Positions 1 to 8,067 of a DNA stretch of 64,000 nucleotides are shown here, piece after piece. Under the pieces are notes generated by a model that saw only the letters and a list, made by a program, of their open reading frames with translations, had not been told where the DNA came from and did not search any database. The position numbers were made by a program, and so were the translations under genes. The stretch comes from Streptomyces sp. B21-105 (lineage in GTDB: Bacteria; Actinomycetota; Actinomycetes; Streptomycetales; Streptomycetaceae), in the NCBI RefSeq assembly GCF_036898465.1, contig NZ_JARUMJ010000001.1:8804001-8868000 (forward strand), written 5' to 3'. How positions within the stretch are numbered: the first letter of the stretch is position 1; each line of letters opens with the position of its first letter.

Positions 1-183
1 GTAGAGGGGGCGGGTGCGCAACCCGTCCTCGAGGGCGGTGGACAGGGCTTCCTCGGCCTGAGCGCCCTCGACGTCCTTGCCCGACTTGCGCAGCACGCCT
101 GTGATGAGGCGCTGCCACTGCTCGTGGGTGGCGTCAGGGAACTCGCCGGCCAGCTGGAGCCCGTCGTCAGGCAGGACCGTCAT
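1..183 (-). CDS. mutA: Methylmalonyl-CoA mutase small subunit, N-terminal part (partial)
   Basis: The first 61 codons of a gene that runs off the left edge of the window. The protein opens MTVLPDDGLQLAGEFPDAT and continues HEQWQRLITGVLRKSG, the usual N-terminus of the actinobacterial small (beta) subunit of adenosylcobalamin-dependent methylmalonyl-CoA mutase. The family's small subunit lacks the B12 chemistry and pairs with MutB to interconvert succinyl-CoA and methylmalonyl-CoA, supplying polyketide extender units and degrading propionate. The ATG is the natural family start, although no strong ribosome binding site precedes it. The gene is divergent from the rest of the window, with a 521-bp gap to the next gene. 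Confidence 0.85.
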   Translation of the reverse strand, partial: MTVLPDDGLQLAGEFPDATHEQWQRLITGVLRKSGKDVEGAQAEEALSTALEDGLRTRPLY

Positions 184-704
184 GCTCGGATGCTAGGCCC
201 AAGACACGAAGGAGCAGCAGAGGGCATCGCTGTGACCTTTCCCTCGCCACGGCTGTGACCTGCCCCGCTCCACCGGGACTCGACGCGGCGAACCGGCTCG
301 GACCGGCTGTGACCAGGCAAAACGGCCGATCCCGGCCGATGGTGCGAAGCCGGTTCCCCGGACCGGACGCCGGGGCGGCTACAGCGACGCGCCAGCGAGG
401 CTGCAGCGGCGGCCCGGCGCCACTTCGGCGGAGCCGCCCGCTCCGCCGCTCACCGCCGCTCGCCCCGACCCGCGGCGAGGACTTCTGGCTTCCTGACCGC
501 CGCCGCGTGACGCCCCGGCTCCCGGTCCCGTCGCTCAACTCCCGCACGGACCAGGCGATCTGACACTGAATCGCCCGGACATCCCTGCATGTACGCCGCC
601 CGAGCCCCGAGCCCCGAGCCCCGAGCGTCGGCGGGCTGCCGCGCGCCGACTGCCGCCGTGGTCGAATCGTCGGACCCTTCTTCGCCGGCAGAGAGGCGCT
701 CCAC
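184..704. other. Intergenic region with direct repeats
   Basis: A 521-bp gap between the divergent mutA and GNAT genes. No coding region with a plausible start and ribosome binding site is evident. The nonamer GCTGTGACC occurs three times (229-237, 252-260, 306-314) in the part nearest mutA, where its promoter should be. At about 601-625 a short run of CCCCGAG-type repeats is seen. The region probably holds both promoters; regulator binding to the nonamers is a guess. Confidence 0.5.
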
Positions 705-1427
705 GTGACGACCCGCAGGGCGGCCCCGCCACTGACTCCCGAGCCCGAGCCCGGGTCGGGGTCCGCGGCGCCGCATCCGCTGCTCGCGTACCTCCTCGAC
801 GCCGCCGACGGCTGCTTCCCGCCCGCCGACGGCGCCGTCACGGTTCTGCCCGCCCTGCCCGCGCCGTCCGGCCCGCTGGAGGCGTCGGTCGCGTTCACCG
901 GTCACGCCGTCGTCGCCACCGCGCTGACCGCGCCGGCGGTCCACGCCCTGCGCCCCGACGGCTTCGGCGGCTCGATGAGCCCGGACTTCCTGCGCGCCCT
1001 CGCCGGTCCCACGGGCTGGATCGGGTCGATCGACGCCGTGCTCGTCCGCCGCGGCGCCGGCGGGGCCGCCCGGCTGCAACCGCTCTGCGGGGCCGACGAC
1101 CACCCGCGCGTGCGGTACGCCCGCCGGCTGCGCGGCGGCGTCCGGGTCTTCGGCGACGACCGGGGGCTGGTCACCCTGGCGGCGGGGCTCGCCGGCCGGA
1201 CCGAACTGAGCATCGAACTGCACGCACCCGACGACGGCGGACGCCGTGGACGCGGCAGGTCGCTGCTCGGTGACGCGCTCACACTGGTCCAGGAGGACGA
1301 ACCGGTCTTCGCCGCCGTCGCCCCGGGCAACGCCCGCTCGCTGCGGGCGTTTCTCGCCGCCGGTTTCACCCCGGTCGGCGCCGAGGTCCTCGTGCGGGCG
1401 GGGCGGGGTCGCGTGCCGCGGGCGTGA
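705..1427 (+). CDS. GNAT-like N-acetyltransferase
   Basis: A 240-aa protein whose C-terminal third has the acetyl-CoA signature of the GNAT fold: RGRSLLGDAL resembles motif A (R/Q-x-x-G-x-G/A) near residue 190, followed by APGNARSLRAFLAAGF, the usual N-A-R-S beta-bulge region. The N-terminal half is less conserved and not recognised. The start is GTG with GAGAGG eight bases upstream. The substrate is unknown. It lies upstream of a carboxylate-amine ligase and an AsnO-like amidotransferase, so it could acetylate the amino group of a dipeptide made there, but a 330-bp gap with its own promoter-like box separates them. Family assignment is moderate; pathway role is inference. Confidence 0.6.
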   Translation: MTTRRAAPPLTPEPEPGSGSAAPHPLLAYLLDAADGCFPPADGAVTVLPALPAPSGPLEASVAFTGHAVVATALTAPAVHALRPDGFGGSMSPDFLRALAGPTGWIGSIDAVLVRRGAGGAARLQPLCGADDHPRVRYARRLRGGVRVFGDDRGLVTLAAGLAGRTELSIELHAPDDGGRRGRGRSLLGDALTLVQEDEPVFAAVAPGNARSLRAFLAAGFTPVGAEVLVRAGRGRVPRA

Positions 1428-1757
1428 GACGGGGGTGGGGGCTGTGACGGTGGGCTCGGGTGAATTCGGGTACTCGGGGGCGCAGCGCGTTCTGCCGGGT
1501 CCTGTCGTCGGAGCGCGGAAGGGGTGTTCAAGGGGTCCCTAGGGCCGGAGCCGGTCCGGCCACGACCGTCGGGCAGGCGGACGGCAGACAGTATCTTCTG
1601 CGTCACTATGCCCATCTGAGTATAATATGCAACAAATGTGCGCTACTGGGCTTATGTGCCGGTCTGCGGGGAACTTGGTCTCCGCAGCCAGCCGCCGGCA
1701 TCGACCCGGAGGATCAGCCCTCCACGTGGGCGTCCGGGCATACCCCGAGGAGTGAAC
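1428..1757 (+). promoter_or_regulatory. Promoter region of the ligase/amidotransferase cluster
   Basis: No gene is seen in these 330 bases. An unusually AT-rich patch at about 1594-1645 contains a perfect TATAAT at 1621-1626, rare in such GC-rich DNA and a good sigma-70 type -10 box; no clear -35 box could be assigned. It would give a leader of about 125 nt before the GTG at 1758. Confidence 0.45.
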
Positions 1758-2939
1758 GTGAGTATGCGTATCGGAGTGGAGGAAGAGTTCCACGTCCTGG
1801 AGGTGGAGAGCGGGCTCCTGGTGCCACGCGCCGAGGCCGTCCTGCAGCACCTGCCCAAACGGACCTTCACGACCGAGCTGCATCAGTCGACGGTCGAGTC
1901 GAACAGCGGTGTGCACACGTCGCTGGACGACCTGTACGCCGATCTCACCGAGACGAGACGGCGACTCGACGGGGCGGCCGCCTCGTCCGGTCTCGCGGTG
2001 ATGGCCGCGGGCACCGCGCCCCTCGCGCCGGCCGCCTCCGCGCACCCCACCGCCGACGCCCGTTATCTGCACATGTCCGAGGAGTACCGCAGGATCGCCG
2101 ACGAGCAGCTCATCTGCGGCGCCCAGGTCCACGTGGACGTGCCCGACCGGGACACGGCCGTACGCGCCATGTGCGTGGTGTCGCCCTGGCTGCCGGTACT
2201 CCTGGCGCTCTCCGCGAGCTCCCCGTTCTGGCAGGGGGCCGACACGGGCTACGCGAGCTGGCGCACCCTGGTGTGGCAGCGCTGGCCCACCGCGGGTCCC
2301 GCCGGCTGCTTCGCGAGCGCGGCCGAGTACGACGCCGCGGTGGAGGACTTCGTCCGCGCCGGGATCATCAGCGACCCGGGGATGATCTATTACGACGTAC
2401 GCCCCTCCTCCCACCTGCGCACCCTCGAACTGCGCGTGTGCGACGCCTGCCCGCGCGCGGAGACCGTGGTGCTCATCGCCGGACTCTTCCGCGCCCTGGT
2501 GACCGAGGCCCGCGAGCGGCTGCGCACGCACGGCGAGCCGGGCTGTGCCGGACGGCACGAGTGGCTGCGCGGCGCCACCTGGCGCGCGGCCCGTTCCGGT
2601 CTCGAAGGCACGCTCGTGGACCCCGAGACGCACCGGGAGGCAGCGGCGGCGCAGGTCCTGCGCAAGATGCTCGTCCGGCTCCGTCCCGCGCTTGAGGCCC
2701 ACGGCGACTGGGACACCGTCCGCTCGCTGGCGCGGTCGGCGCTCGCCGAGGGCAGCGCGGCCCGCCGTATGCGCCGTACCGCACAGGACGAGGACCTGCT
2801 GGCCTGCGTCGACATGCTCATCGCCGAGACGCGAGGCGAACGCCCCCGCGGACGGCGCGACCCGTCCCGGCCGTCCGCAGTGGGCGGCTCCCGCTCCTCT
2901 GTCCTGCGCCGAGTACTGCCGGAGGCCATAGGCCGCTGA
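1758..2939 (+). CDS. YbdK-type carboxylate-amine ligase (glutamate-cysteine ligase 2 family)
   Basis: A 393-aa ATP-dependent ligase of the GCS2/YbdK family, which joins a carboxylate (often glutamate) to an amine through an acyl phosphate. The N-terminus MRIGVEEEFHVLEVESG is diagnostic; further family landmarks are TELHQSTVESNSG near residue 40, GAQVHVDVPD near 115 and SSHLRTLELRVCDACP near 215. Length is normal for the family. The chosen start is GTG at 1758, preceded by GAGGAG at a good distance; ATG 1764 is the alternative. The next two genes are an AsnO-like amidotransferase and an S9 peptidase, so the ligase may supply the dipeptide that is then amidated. Its amine substrate cannot be read from sequence. 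Confidence 0.85.
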   Translation: MSMRIGVEEEFHVLEVESGLLVPRAEAVLQHLPKRTFTTELHQSTVESNSGVHTSLDDLYADLTETRRRLDGAAASSGLAVMAAGTAPLAPAASAHPTADARYLHMSEEYRRIADEQLICGAQVHVDVPDRDTAVRAMCVVSPWLPVLLALSASSPFWQGADTGYASWRTLVWQRWPTAGPAGCFASAAEYDAAVEDFVRAGIISDPGMIYYDVRPSSHLRTLELRVCDACPRAETVVLIAGLFRALVTEARERLRTHGEPGCAGRHEWLRGATWRAARSGLEGTLVDPETHREAAAAQVLRKMLVRLRPALEAHGDWDTVRSLARSALAEGSAARRMRRTAQDEDLLACVDMLIAETRGERPRGRRDPSRPSAVGGSRSSVLRRVLPEAIGR

Positions 2940-3127
2940 CGTGCTCATGAACGCCATGGAGCCGCCGCGTACTCGCCGCGTACCCGCCATGGCACCGGGT
3001 ACCCCGACCGGGCAGCACCGGTCGGTCGACCCGCACCGGCGGGCTGCGAGCGGCGGTGTCCGCGCGGGCGGTTGCGCGGCAGCCACGCCTCGACCGCGCG
3101 GAGCCTGCCCGACGGCGCCTGTTCCGA

Positions 3128-3186
3128 CGATCCGTTCAAAGATCGATCCGTCAGAAACGATCCGTCAGAAACGATCCGTTCAGAAA
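3128..3186 (+). repeat. Four tandem 14-15 bp repeats ahead of a small ORF
   Basis: Four head-to-tail units of CGATCCGT(T)CAGAAA occupy 3128-3141 (degenerate), 3144-3157, 3158-3171 and 3172-3186. The last unit runs into AAAGG at 3184-3188, which is the ribosome binding site of the 38-aa ORF starting at 3196. Such spacing suits a multi-site operator or a leader in which repeat copy number alters expression. Function is inferred from position only. Confidence 0.6.
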
Positions 3187-3195
3187 GGTTTTGTC

Positions 3196-3312
3196 ATGTC
3201 CAGCAGCACGGCTGAGGTCGTGATCGGCGAGGGCGGTCCGGTTCTCCGGCAACGGCACCGGCCCGCGGACGCCGACGTGCGGAACGGAGGTGGTACGCCA
3301 TGTGCGGTCTGA
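3196..3312 (+). CDS. Small ORF translationally coupled to the amidotransferase gene
   Basis: A 38-codon frame beginning MSSSTAEVVIGEGGPVL and ending GGGTPCAV, followed by TGA. It has its own AAAGG seven bases before the ATG, and its last codons overlap the first four codons of the amidotransferase gene, whose own GGAGGTGG lies inside it. This arrangement usually means a leader peptide or a small partner protein that couples translation. It is rich in Gly, Arg and Asp, with no signal peptide or membrane segment. I do not recognise the family. A RiPP-type precursor role is possible but not supported by any leader motif. Confidence 0.45.
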   Translation: MSSSTAEVVIGEGGPVLRQRHRPADADVRNGGGTPCAV

Positions 3313-5084
3313 GCGGAGAGATCCGCTTCGACGGACGGCGCCCCGATCCGGCGGCCGTCGGGCGCATGAGCGACCGCCTCGCCGCCCGCGGACCCGACGG
3401 CCAGGGCCTCTGGACTCGAGGCGCGGTGGCGCTGGGACACCGGCGCCTGAAGATCATCGACCTGTCGGACCTCGGAGCCCAGCCGATGACGGACGCCGGC
3501 GGCGAGCTCACCGGCGTCTTCAACGGCTGCGTGTACAACTACCAGGAGCTGCGCGCCGAACTGCGCGGCCTCGGCCACCGCTTCACGTCGACGTCCGACA
3601 CCGAAGTGGTGCTCAAGGCCTACCGGCAGTGGGGGACCGCCTGCGTCGAGCACTTCCACGGCATGTTCGCCTTCGCCCTCGTCGAGCACCGCACCGGCCG
3701 CGTGGTGCTGGCCCGCGACCGGCTCGGGATCAAACCGCTCTACCTGTCCCGGACGCCCGGCCGGCTGCGCTTCGCCTCGTCGCTGCCCGCCCTCCTCGCC
3801 GCCGGGGACGTGGACACCTCGCTCGACCCGGCGGCCGTCCACCAGTACCTCAGCTGGCACGCCACGGTGGCGGCGCCCCGCACCGTCCTGAACGGCGTGC
3901 GCAAACTGCCCCCGGCCACCGTGCGGGTCGTCGAGCCGGACGGCACGCACCGCGACCACCGTTACTGGCAGCCGTCCTACACTCGCCGGCCCGAGTACGC
4001 CGGCATGGGCGCGAACGAATGGCGTGACGCGGTGCTGGAGGCGCTGCGCACCGCCGTACGACGCCGGATGGTGTCCGACGTGCAGGTCGGCGTGCTGCTC
4101 TCCGGCGGCCTCGACTCCAGCCTCATCGTGGCGCTGCTCGCCGACGAGGGGCAGCGGGACCTGATGACGTTCAGCGTCGGCTTCGAGTCGGAGGGCGGCG
4201 AGGACGGCGACGAGTTCCGGTACTCGGACCTGGTGTCCCGGGAGTTCGCCACCGACCACCGCCGCCTGATGGTGCCGTCCGACCGGGTGTCGACGGCCCT
4301 GGACGGCGCGATCGAGGCCATGAGCGAGCCCATGGTCAGCCACGACGTGGTCGCCTTCTACCTGCTGTCCGAGCTGGTGTCGAAGGAGGTGAAGGTCGTG
4401 CAGAGCGGGCAGGGCGCCGACGAGGTGTTCGCCGGCTACCACTGGTACCCGCAGCTGGCCGAGGCCGCCCGGGAGGACGAAGCCGAGCAGTACGCCGACA
4501 CGTACTTCGACCGGCCCCACGCCGACCTCGCCCGCGTCCTCCAGCCGCACATGCTGCCGCACGCCGACGTCTCGGGTGACTTCGTCCGCGCGCACATGGC
4601 GGTGCCGGGGGCGGAGAGCGCCCTGGACGCGGCGCTCCGCCTCGACACGCACGTCATGCTCGTCGACGACCCCGTGAAGCGGGTCGACAACATGACGATG
4701 GCCTGGGGCCTGGAGGCCCGGGTGCCGTTCCTCGACCACGAGCTCGTGGAGCTGGCCGCGGCCTGCCCGCCGGAGCTCAAACTCGCCGACGGCGGAAAGG
4801 GAGTGCTGAAGGAGGCGGGCCGCAAGCTCCTGCCGCGCGAGGTCGTCGACCGGCCCAAGGGCTACTTCCCCGTCCCGGCGATCCGCCATATGGCCGGACC
4901 CGTCCTGCAGCGCGTGCAGGAGGTGCTGAAGGCGCCCGAGGCGACACGACGCGGCCTGTTCCAGGAGTCGTACGTGGCCGAGCTCCTCGCGGCGCCCGAC
5001 GAGTGCCGGACCAGGCGCGGAGCGAACGCCCTTTGGCAGGTAGCTTTGCTGGAGACATGGCTGCAGACGCACGGAATCACGTGA
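3300..5084 (+). CDS. AsnO-like glutamine amidotransferase (N-acetylglutaminylglutamine amidotransferase type)
   Basis: A 594-aa class II glutamine amidotransferase. Cys2 of the N-terminal MCGLSGEIRFDG is the glutaminase nucleophile after Met removal, and RGPDGQG, the GHRRLKIIDLS stretch and FNGCVYNY complete the N-terminal domain. The asparagine-synthetase domain follows, with the ATP-pyrophosphatase loop SGGLDSS at residues 268-274 and GQGADEVFAGY further on. Overall phrasing is closest to the amidotransferase that makes N-acetylglutaminylglutamine amide, an osmoprotectant, rather than to AsnB. The usual partners of that pathway (a GNAT/ATP-grasp synthetase and an M42 peptidase) are absent; a YbdK ligase precedes it and an S9 peptidase follows by a 4-base overlap. 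A strong GGAGGTGG precedes the ATG. Confidence 0.85.
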   Translation: MCGLSGEIRFDGRRPDPAAVGRMSDRLAARGPDGQGLWTRGAVALGHRRLKIIDLSDLGAQPMTDAGGELTGVFNGCVYNYQELRAELRGLGHRFTSTSDTEVVLKAYRQWGTACVEHFHGMFAFALVEHRTGRVVLARDRLGIKPLYLSRTPGRLRFASSLPALLAAGDVDTSLDPAAVHQYLSWHATVAAPRTVLNGVRKLPPATVRVVEPDGTHRDHRYWQPSYTRRPEYAGMGANEWRDAVLEALRTAVRRRMVSDVQVGVLLSGGLDSSLIVALLADEGQRDLMTFSVGFESEGGEDGDEFRYSDLVSREFATDHRRLMVPSDRVSTALDGAIEAMSEPMVSHDVVAFYLLSELVSKEVKVVQSGQGADEVFAGYHWYPQLAEAAREDEAEQYADTYFDRPHADLARVLQPHMLPHADVSGDFVRAHMAVPGAESALDAALRLDTHVMLVDDPVKRVDNMTMAWGLEARVPFLDHELVELAAACPPELKLADGGKGVLKEAGRKLLPREVVDRPKGYFPVPAIRHMAGPVLQRVQEVLKAPEATRRGLFQESYVAELLAAPDECRTRRGANALWQVALLETWLQTHGIT

Positions 5085-7540
5085 CCGACGGCGACCGGAG
5101 CGAGCCGACAGCCGCGCACGGCCCGACGCCCGCGCCGCGGCGGGTCGACGCCGGCCTCGCGACACTCGGGGCGTCCTCGCGGCACGCGCCCACCCGGCCC
5201 GCGGAAACGTCGTCCACGGGCACGTCGTCCACGGAAACCCTCGCGGACATCCGGACCGCTGACACTTCGCTCGCGACCACGCTCGCGGACAGCCGGCCCG
5301 CGGACGGGGACACGCCCGGCGCGGTGTGCGCGGCGGCCCCGCCGCTGGTGCTGCTGCCCGAGGCGGCCGGACCGCGCGAGGCCGTCAGCCGGCTGCGCGC
5401 GCACGGCTGCTGGTACCCCTCCGCGGGCGCGGACGGCGCCGAGGTGGCCTTCATCTGCGACCGCGGCGGGGTGCCCCAGCTCTGGGCCGGCCCCGTCAAC
5501 AGCGCCGAGGTGCGGCTGCTGGACTCCTCCCCGGACCCCGTCACCGAGGTCTCCTGGTCGCCGGACGGCCGCTGGATCGCGTACACCACCGCGCCGGGCG
5601 GCGGCGAGCACTCCCGGGTGCTGTGCGTGCGCCCCGACGGCACCGGACGGCGCGTGCTGGCCGGAGCCGACCCGGGCAGCACCGCCTACCTGGGCTGCTG
5701 GTCGCACGACGGCTCCGGTCTCGCCGTCACGGTCACCGCGCCGGCCGCCCGCACCCCCGGCGACGCCCCGGGCCGCCCGCCGGCGGACCGCGGCCCGGCC
5801 GCGGGCCCCCTCGACGGCGCCCTCCCGCCTGCCGGCTGGGCCGACCGCGGCGGACCCGCCACCCTCCTCGGCGCATCCTCGTACGACGCCGCGACATGGA
5901 AAGGACCGGCCACCGCCGGGGCGCCGGCCACCGCAATGGGGCCGGCCACCGCCACGGCGCCGGCGGCCGGGGCGACGAGCGGCGGTCCGACAGACGTCAC
6001 CGCGCCGACGGCGGCGACCGTACGCCCCGACGGCGGCCTGTCGGTCTATCTGATCGACCCCGACGGGCTGGCCTCGCCCGCCCTGCTGACCACCGAGACC
6101 CACGCGGCCACCCTGCGGGCCTGTGACCTCAGCCGGGACGGCTCGCTCGTGCTGCTGCGCCGGGGACCGCGCGGCCGCCGGGAGGCCGTCGTGCGGCGGA
6201 CGGACGACGCGACGGCCACCTTCGCCCTGCCGGTCGCCGACGGAGACCCGTGGATCGGCAGGTTCTCGCCCGACGCCCGCACGCTGTGGCTGCGCAGCAA
6301 CGCGGACCGGGAGTACGCGGCCCTGCTCGCCGTGGTCCTGGACGCGGACGGCAGGCCCGACGCAGCGTCCGACGACCCCCTGGACGCGCCGGGCCACACC
6401 GTTGTCGTCGCGGAACGGGACGGCTGCGACCTCCAACTGCTGGCGCTGGCCCACGACGGCCGCACCGCCGCGCTGGCCTGGAACACCCGGGGGGCGAGCG
6501 AACTCGAACTGGTCGAGACCTTCCCCGCCTTCTGGGGCGTCCCCGTACGCCACGCTCCCGACCGCACGGGCCCGGCACGGCCCATCCCGCTGCCCCACGA
6601 GGTCGTCACCCGCGTCACGGCGGCCGGCGCGGGCCGCCTGCTGCTCGCGCTGTCGGGCTCGCAACGCCGCCCCGGCGTGTGGTGGGCCCACGAAGGCGTG
6701 TCCCTCCTGCGCACCCCCTGGTCCTCGAAGGACGAGGACGCCGTCCCGCCCGGCCGCCCGCCCGTGCGCCCCGTCCCGCTGCGGCTGACCGCGCGCGACG
6801 GACTGCCGCTGCACGGCTGGTACTACCGCGCGCCGGGCCGCCCCCCGAACGTGCCGGCCCCCTGCGTGGTCCATCTGCACGGCGGCCCCGAGGAACAGGA
6901 ACGCCCCATCCTCCACCCGCTCTACCACGAACTGACCGGGCGCGGCCTGGACGTCTTCGCCCCGGACGTGCGCGGATCCTCCGGCCACGGCCGCTCGTTC
7001 CTCGACGCCGACCTCGGCGCGGGCCGCTTCGCCGCCCTGGACGACGTAGCCGACTGCGCGGCCCACATCGTCACGACGGGGCTCGCGGACCCGACCCGGC
7101 TGGCCGTCATGGGCCGCTCCTACGGCGGCTACCTGACGTTCGCCTCCCTGGTGTGGCACCCCGGACTGTTCCGCACCGGAGTGGCCGTCTGCGGCATGTC
7201 GGACTTCCTGACCTTCTTCGCCGCGACCGAGCCCTGGCTCGCCGAGTCCGCTGCGCACAAGTACGGTCACCCCGACCGCGACCGGGAACTGCTGCGCTCC
7301 CTGTCGCCGATGACCCGCATCGACGCGCTGCGCGTCCCGGTGCTGGCCGTCCACGGCGAACACGACACCAATGTGCCGCCGGAGGAGTCGCGGCAGTTCG
7401 TGCGGGCCGCCCGCGAACGGGGTCTCGCCGCCGAGCTGCTGACGCTGCGCGACGAGGGCCACGACTTCCTGCGCGCGGACAACCGGCGGCTGTTCCGCCG
7501 GGCCGCCGCCGACTGGATGGAACGCCATCTCCTGCTGTGA
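5081..7540 (+). CDS. S9 family (prolyl oligopeptidase-type) serine peptidase
   Basis: About 819 aa. The first ~80 residues are low-complexity and Thr/Ala-rich; then comes a WD40-like beta-propeller region (SWSPDGRWIAYTT near 160) interrupted by an Ala/Thr/Pro-rich insert, and a C-terminal alpha/beta hydrolase. The catalytic triad is visible: Ser680 in GRSYGGY, Asp762 in HGEHDTN, His794 in EGHDF. No signal peptide is seen, so it should be cytosolic and act on short peptides. The start is taken as GTG 5081, overlapping the amidotransferase stop as GTGA; ATG 5057 is an alternative but has its GGAG too close. It may trim or recycle the peptide made by the upstream ligase and amidotransferase. Confidence 0.85.
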   Translation: MTDGDRSEPTAAHGPTPAPRRVDAGLATLGASSRHAPTRPAETSSTGTSSTETLADIRTADTSLATTLADSRPADGDTPGAVCAAAPPLVLLPEAAGPREAVSRLRAHGCWYPSAGADGAEVAFICDRGGVPQLWAGPVNSAEVRLLDSSPDPVTEVSWSPDGRWIAYTTAPGGGEHSRVLCVRPDGTGRRVLAGADPGSTAYLGCWSHDGSGLAVTVTAPAARTPGDAPGRPPADRGPAAGPLDGALPPAGWADRGGPATLLGASSYDAATWKGPATAGAPATAMGPATATAPAAGATSGGPTDVTAPTAATVRPDGGLSVYLIDPDGLASPALLTTETHAATLRACDLSRDGSLVLLRRGPRGRREAVVRRTDDATATFALPVADGDPWIGRFSPDARTLWLRSNADREYAALLAVVLDADGRPDAASDDPLDAPGHTVVVAERDGCDLQLLALAHDGRTAALAWNTRGASELELVETFPAFWGVPVRHAPDRTGPARPIPLPHEVVTRVTAAGAGRLLLALSGSQRRPGVWWAHEGVSLLRTPWSSKDEDAVPPGRPPVRPVPLRLTARDGLPLHGWYYRAPGRPPNVPAPCVVHLHGGPEEQERPILHPLYHELTGRGLDVFAPDVRGSSGHGRSFLDADLGAGRFAALDDVADCAAHIVTTGLADPTRLAVMGRSYGGYLTFASLVWHPGLFRTGVAVCGMSDFLTFFAATEPWLAESAAHKYGHPDRDRELLRSLSPMTRIDALRVPVLAVHGEHDTNVPPEESRQFVRAARERGLAAELLTLRDEGHDFLRADNRRLFRRAAADWMERHLLL

Positions 7541-7618
7541 ACGCCTCCCGGCGGGTGTGAACGTTCCCCGGATCCGGTGTGCGTAGAGCGGCGGACGCGG
7601 GGTAGTCGAAACCGAGTC

Positions 7619-7666
7619 GGCGGGAAGCGGCGCGATGCCTGGGGAGGTCGAGCGCCGCTTCCCGCC
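7619..7666. terminator. 15-bp perfect inverted repeat at the edge of the ars island
   Basis: Arms GGCGGGAAGCGGCGC (7619-7633) and its exact complement (7652-7666) enclose an 18-base loop. It sits between the S9 peptidase stop (7540) and the broken thioredoxin reductase, and would serve as a terminator for genes converging from both sides. Its right arm lies close to where reductase homology stops, so it may also mark a recombination boundary. Confidence 0.6.
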
Positions 7667-7675
7667 CTTTGAGGA

Positions 7676-8067
7676 AGGTGGCTTCCTCCATGGCGGTGTC
7701 GCCGCCGCCGACCACGACGATGGACAGTTCGTCCTCCTTCGGCAGGCCAAGTTTGCGGTAGCCGGATCCGGTCGCGATGATCACGGTCCTGGCGCGGTGG
7801 ACGGTGCCGGCTGAGTCGGTGAGGAGCTTGATGTCGCCGGTCAGGTCGACGGACACGATGTCGTCGTCGATCATCTCGGCGCCGAACTTCTCGGCCTGGG
7901 CCCGCATGTTTTCCGTCAGGACCGGGCCGTCGACGCCCTGGGGGAAGCCGGGGAAGTTCTCGACCTCGGTCGTGGTGGTCACCGAGCCGCCGACGAAGAT
8001 GTAGAGGGCGGCGGTGTATCCGGCGGGGCCGGAGCCGATGATGACGACCCTCGCGTATCTCGCTCAC
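7676..8067 (-). pseudogene. arsT: Thioredoxin reductase (arsT-type), decayed
   Basis: Reading from a GTG that overlaps the arsC stop (GTGA), the protein starts VSEIR, then needs a one-base shift to continue RVVIIGSGPAGYTAALY. Homology resumes after a gap of roughly 20 residues at GGSVTTTTEVENFPGFP and runs to SGYRKLGLPKEDELS. It then jumps directly to IVVVGGGDTAMEEATFL. The skipped stretch normally carries the redox-active Cys-x-x-Cys, so the enzyme could not work even if in frame. Homology ends near 7676. In actinobacterial ars operons this gene follows arsC and regenerates the thioredoxin used by the arsenate reductase. Here it has a frameshift, two internal deletions and a lost C-terminus. 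Confidence 0.8.

Noticed and set aside
255..563. A 102-codon plus-strand frame in the mutA-GNAT gap
   Set aside because: No ribosome binding site, strongly Pro/Arg-biased product and no similarity to known families; it overlaps the repeat-bearing promoter region.
3196..5084. Lasso-peptide or other RiPP cluster (small ORF plus asparagine-synthetase-like protein)
   Set aside because: No leader peptidase (B protein), no RiPP recognition element and no threonine/core signature in the 38-aa ORF. The amidotransferase keeps its glutaminase Cys and resembles AsnO, unlike a lasso cyclase.
4862..7750. A very long open frame on the minus strand opposite the S9 peptidase and amidotransferase genes
   Set aside because: It is the antisense of genes with clear catalytic motifs and normal codon use; high GC keeps stop codons rare on the other strand. 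No ribosome binding site and no family signature.
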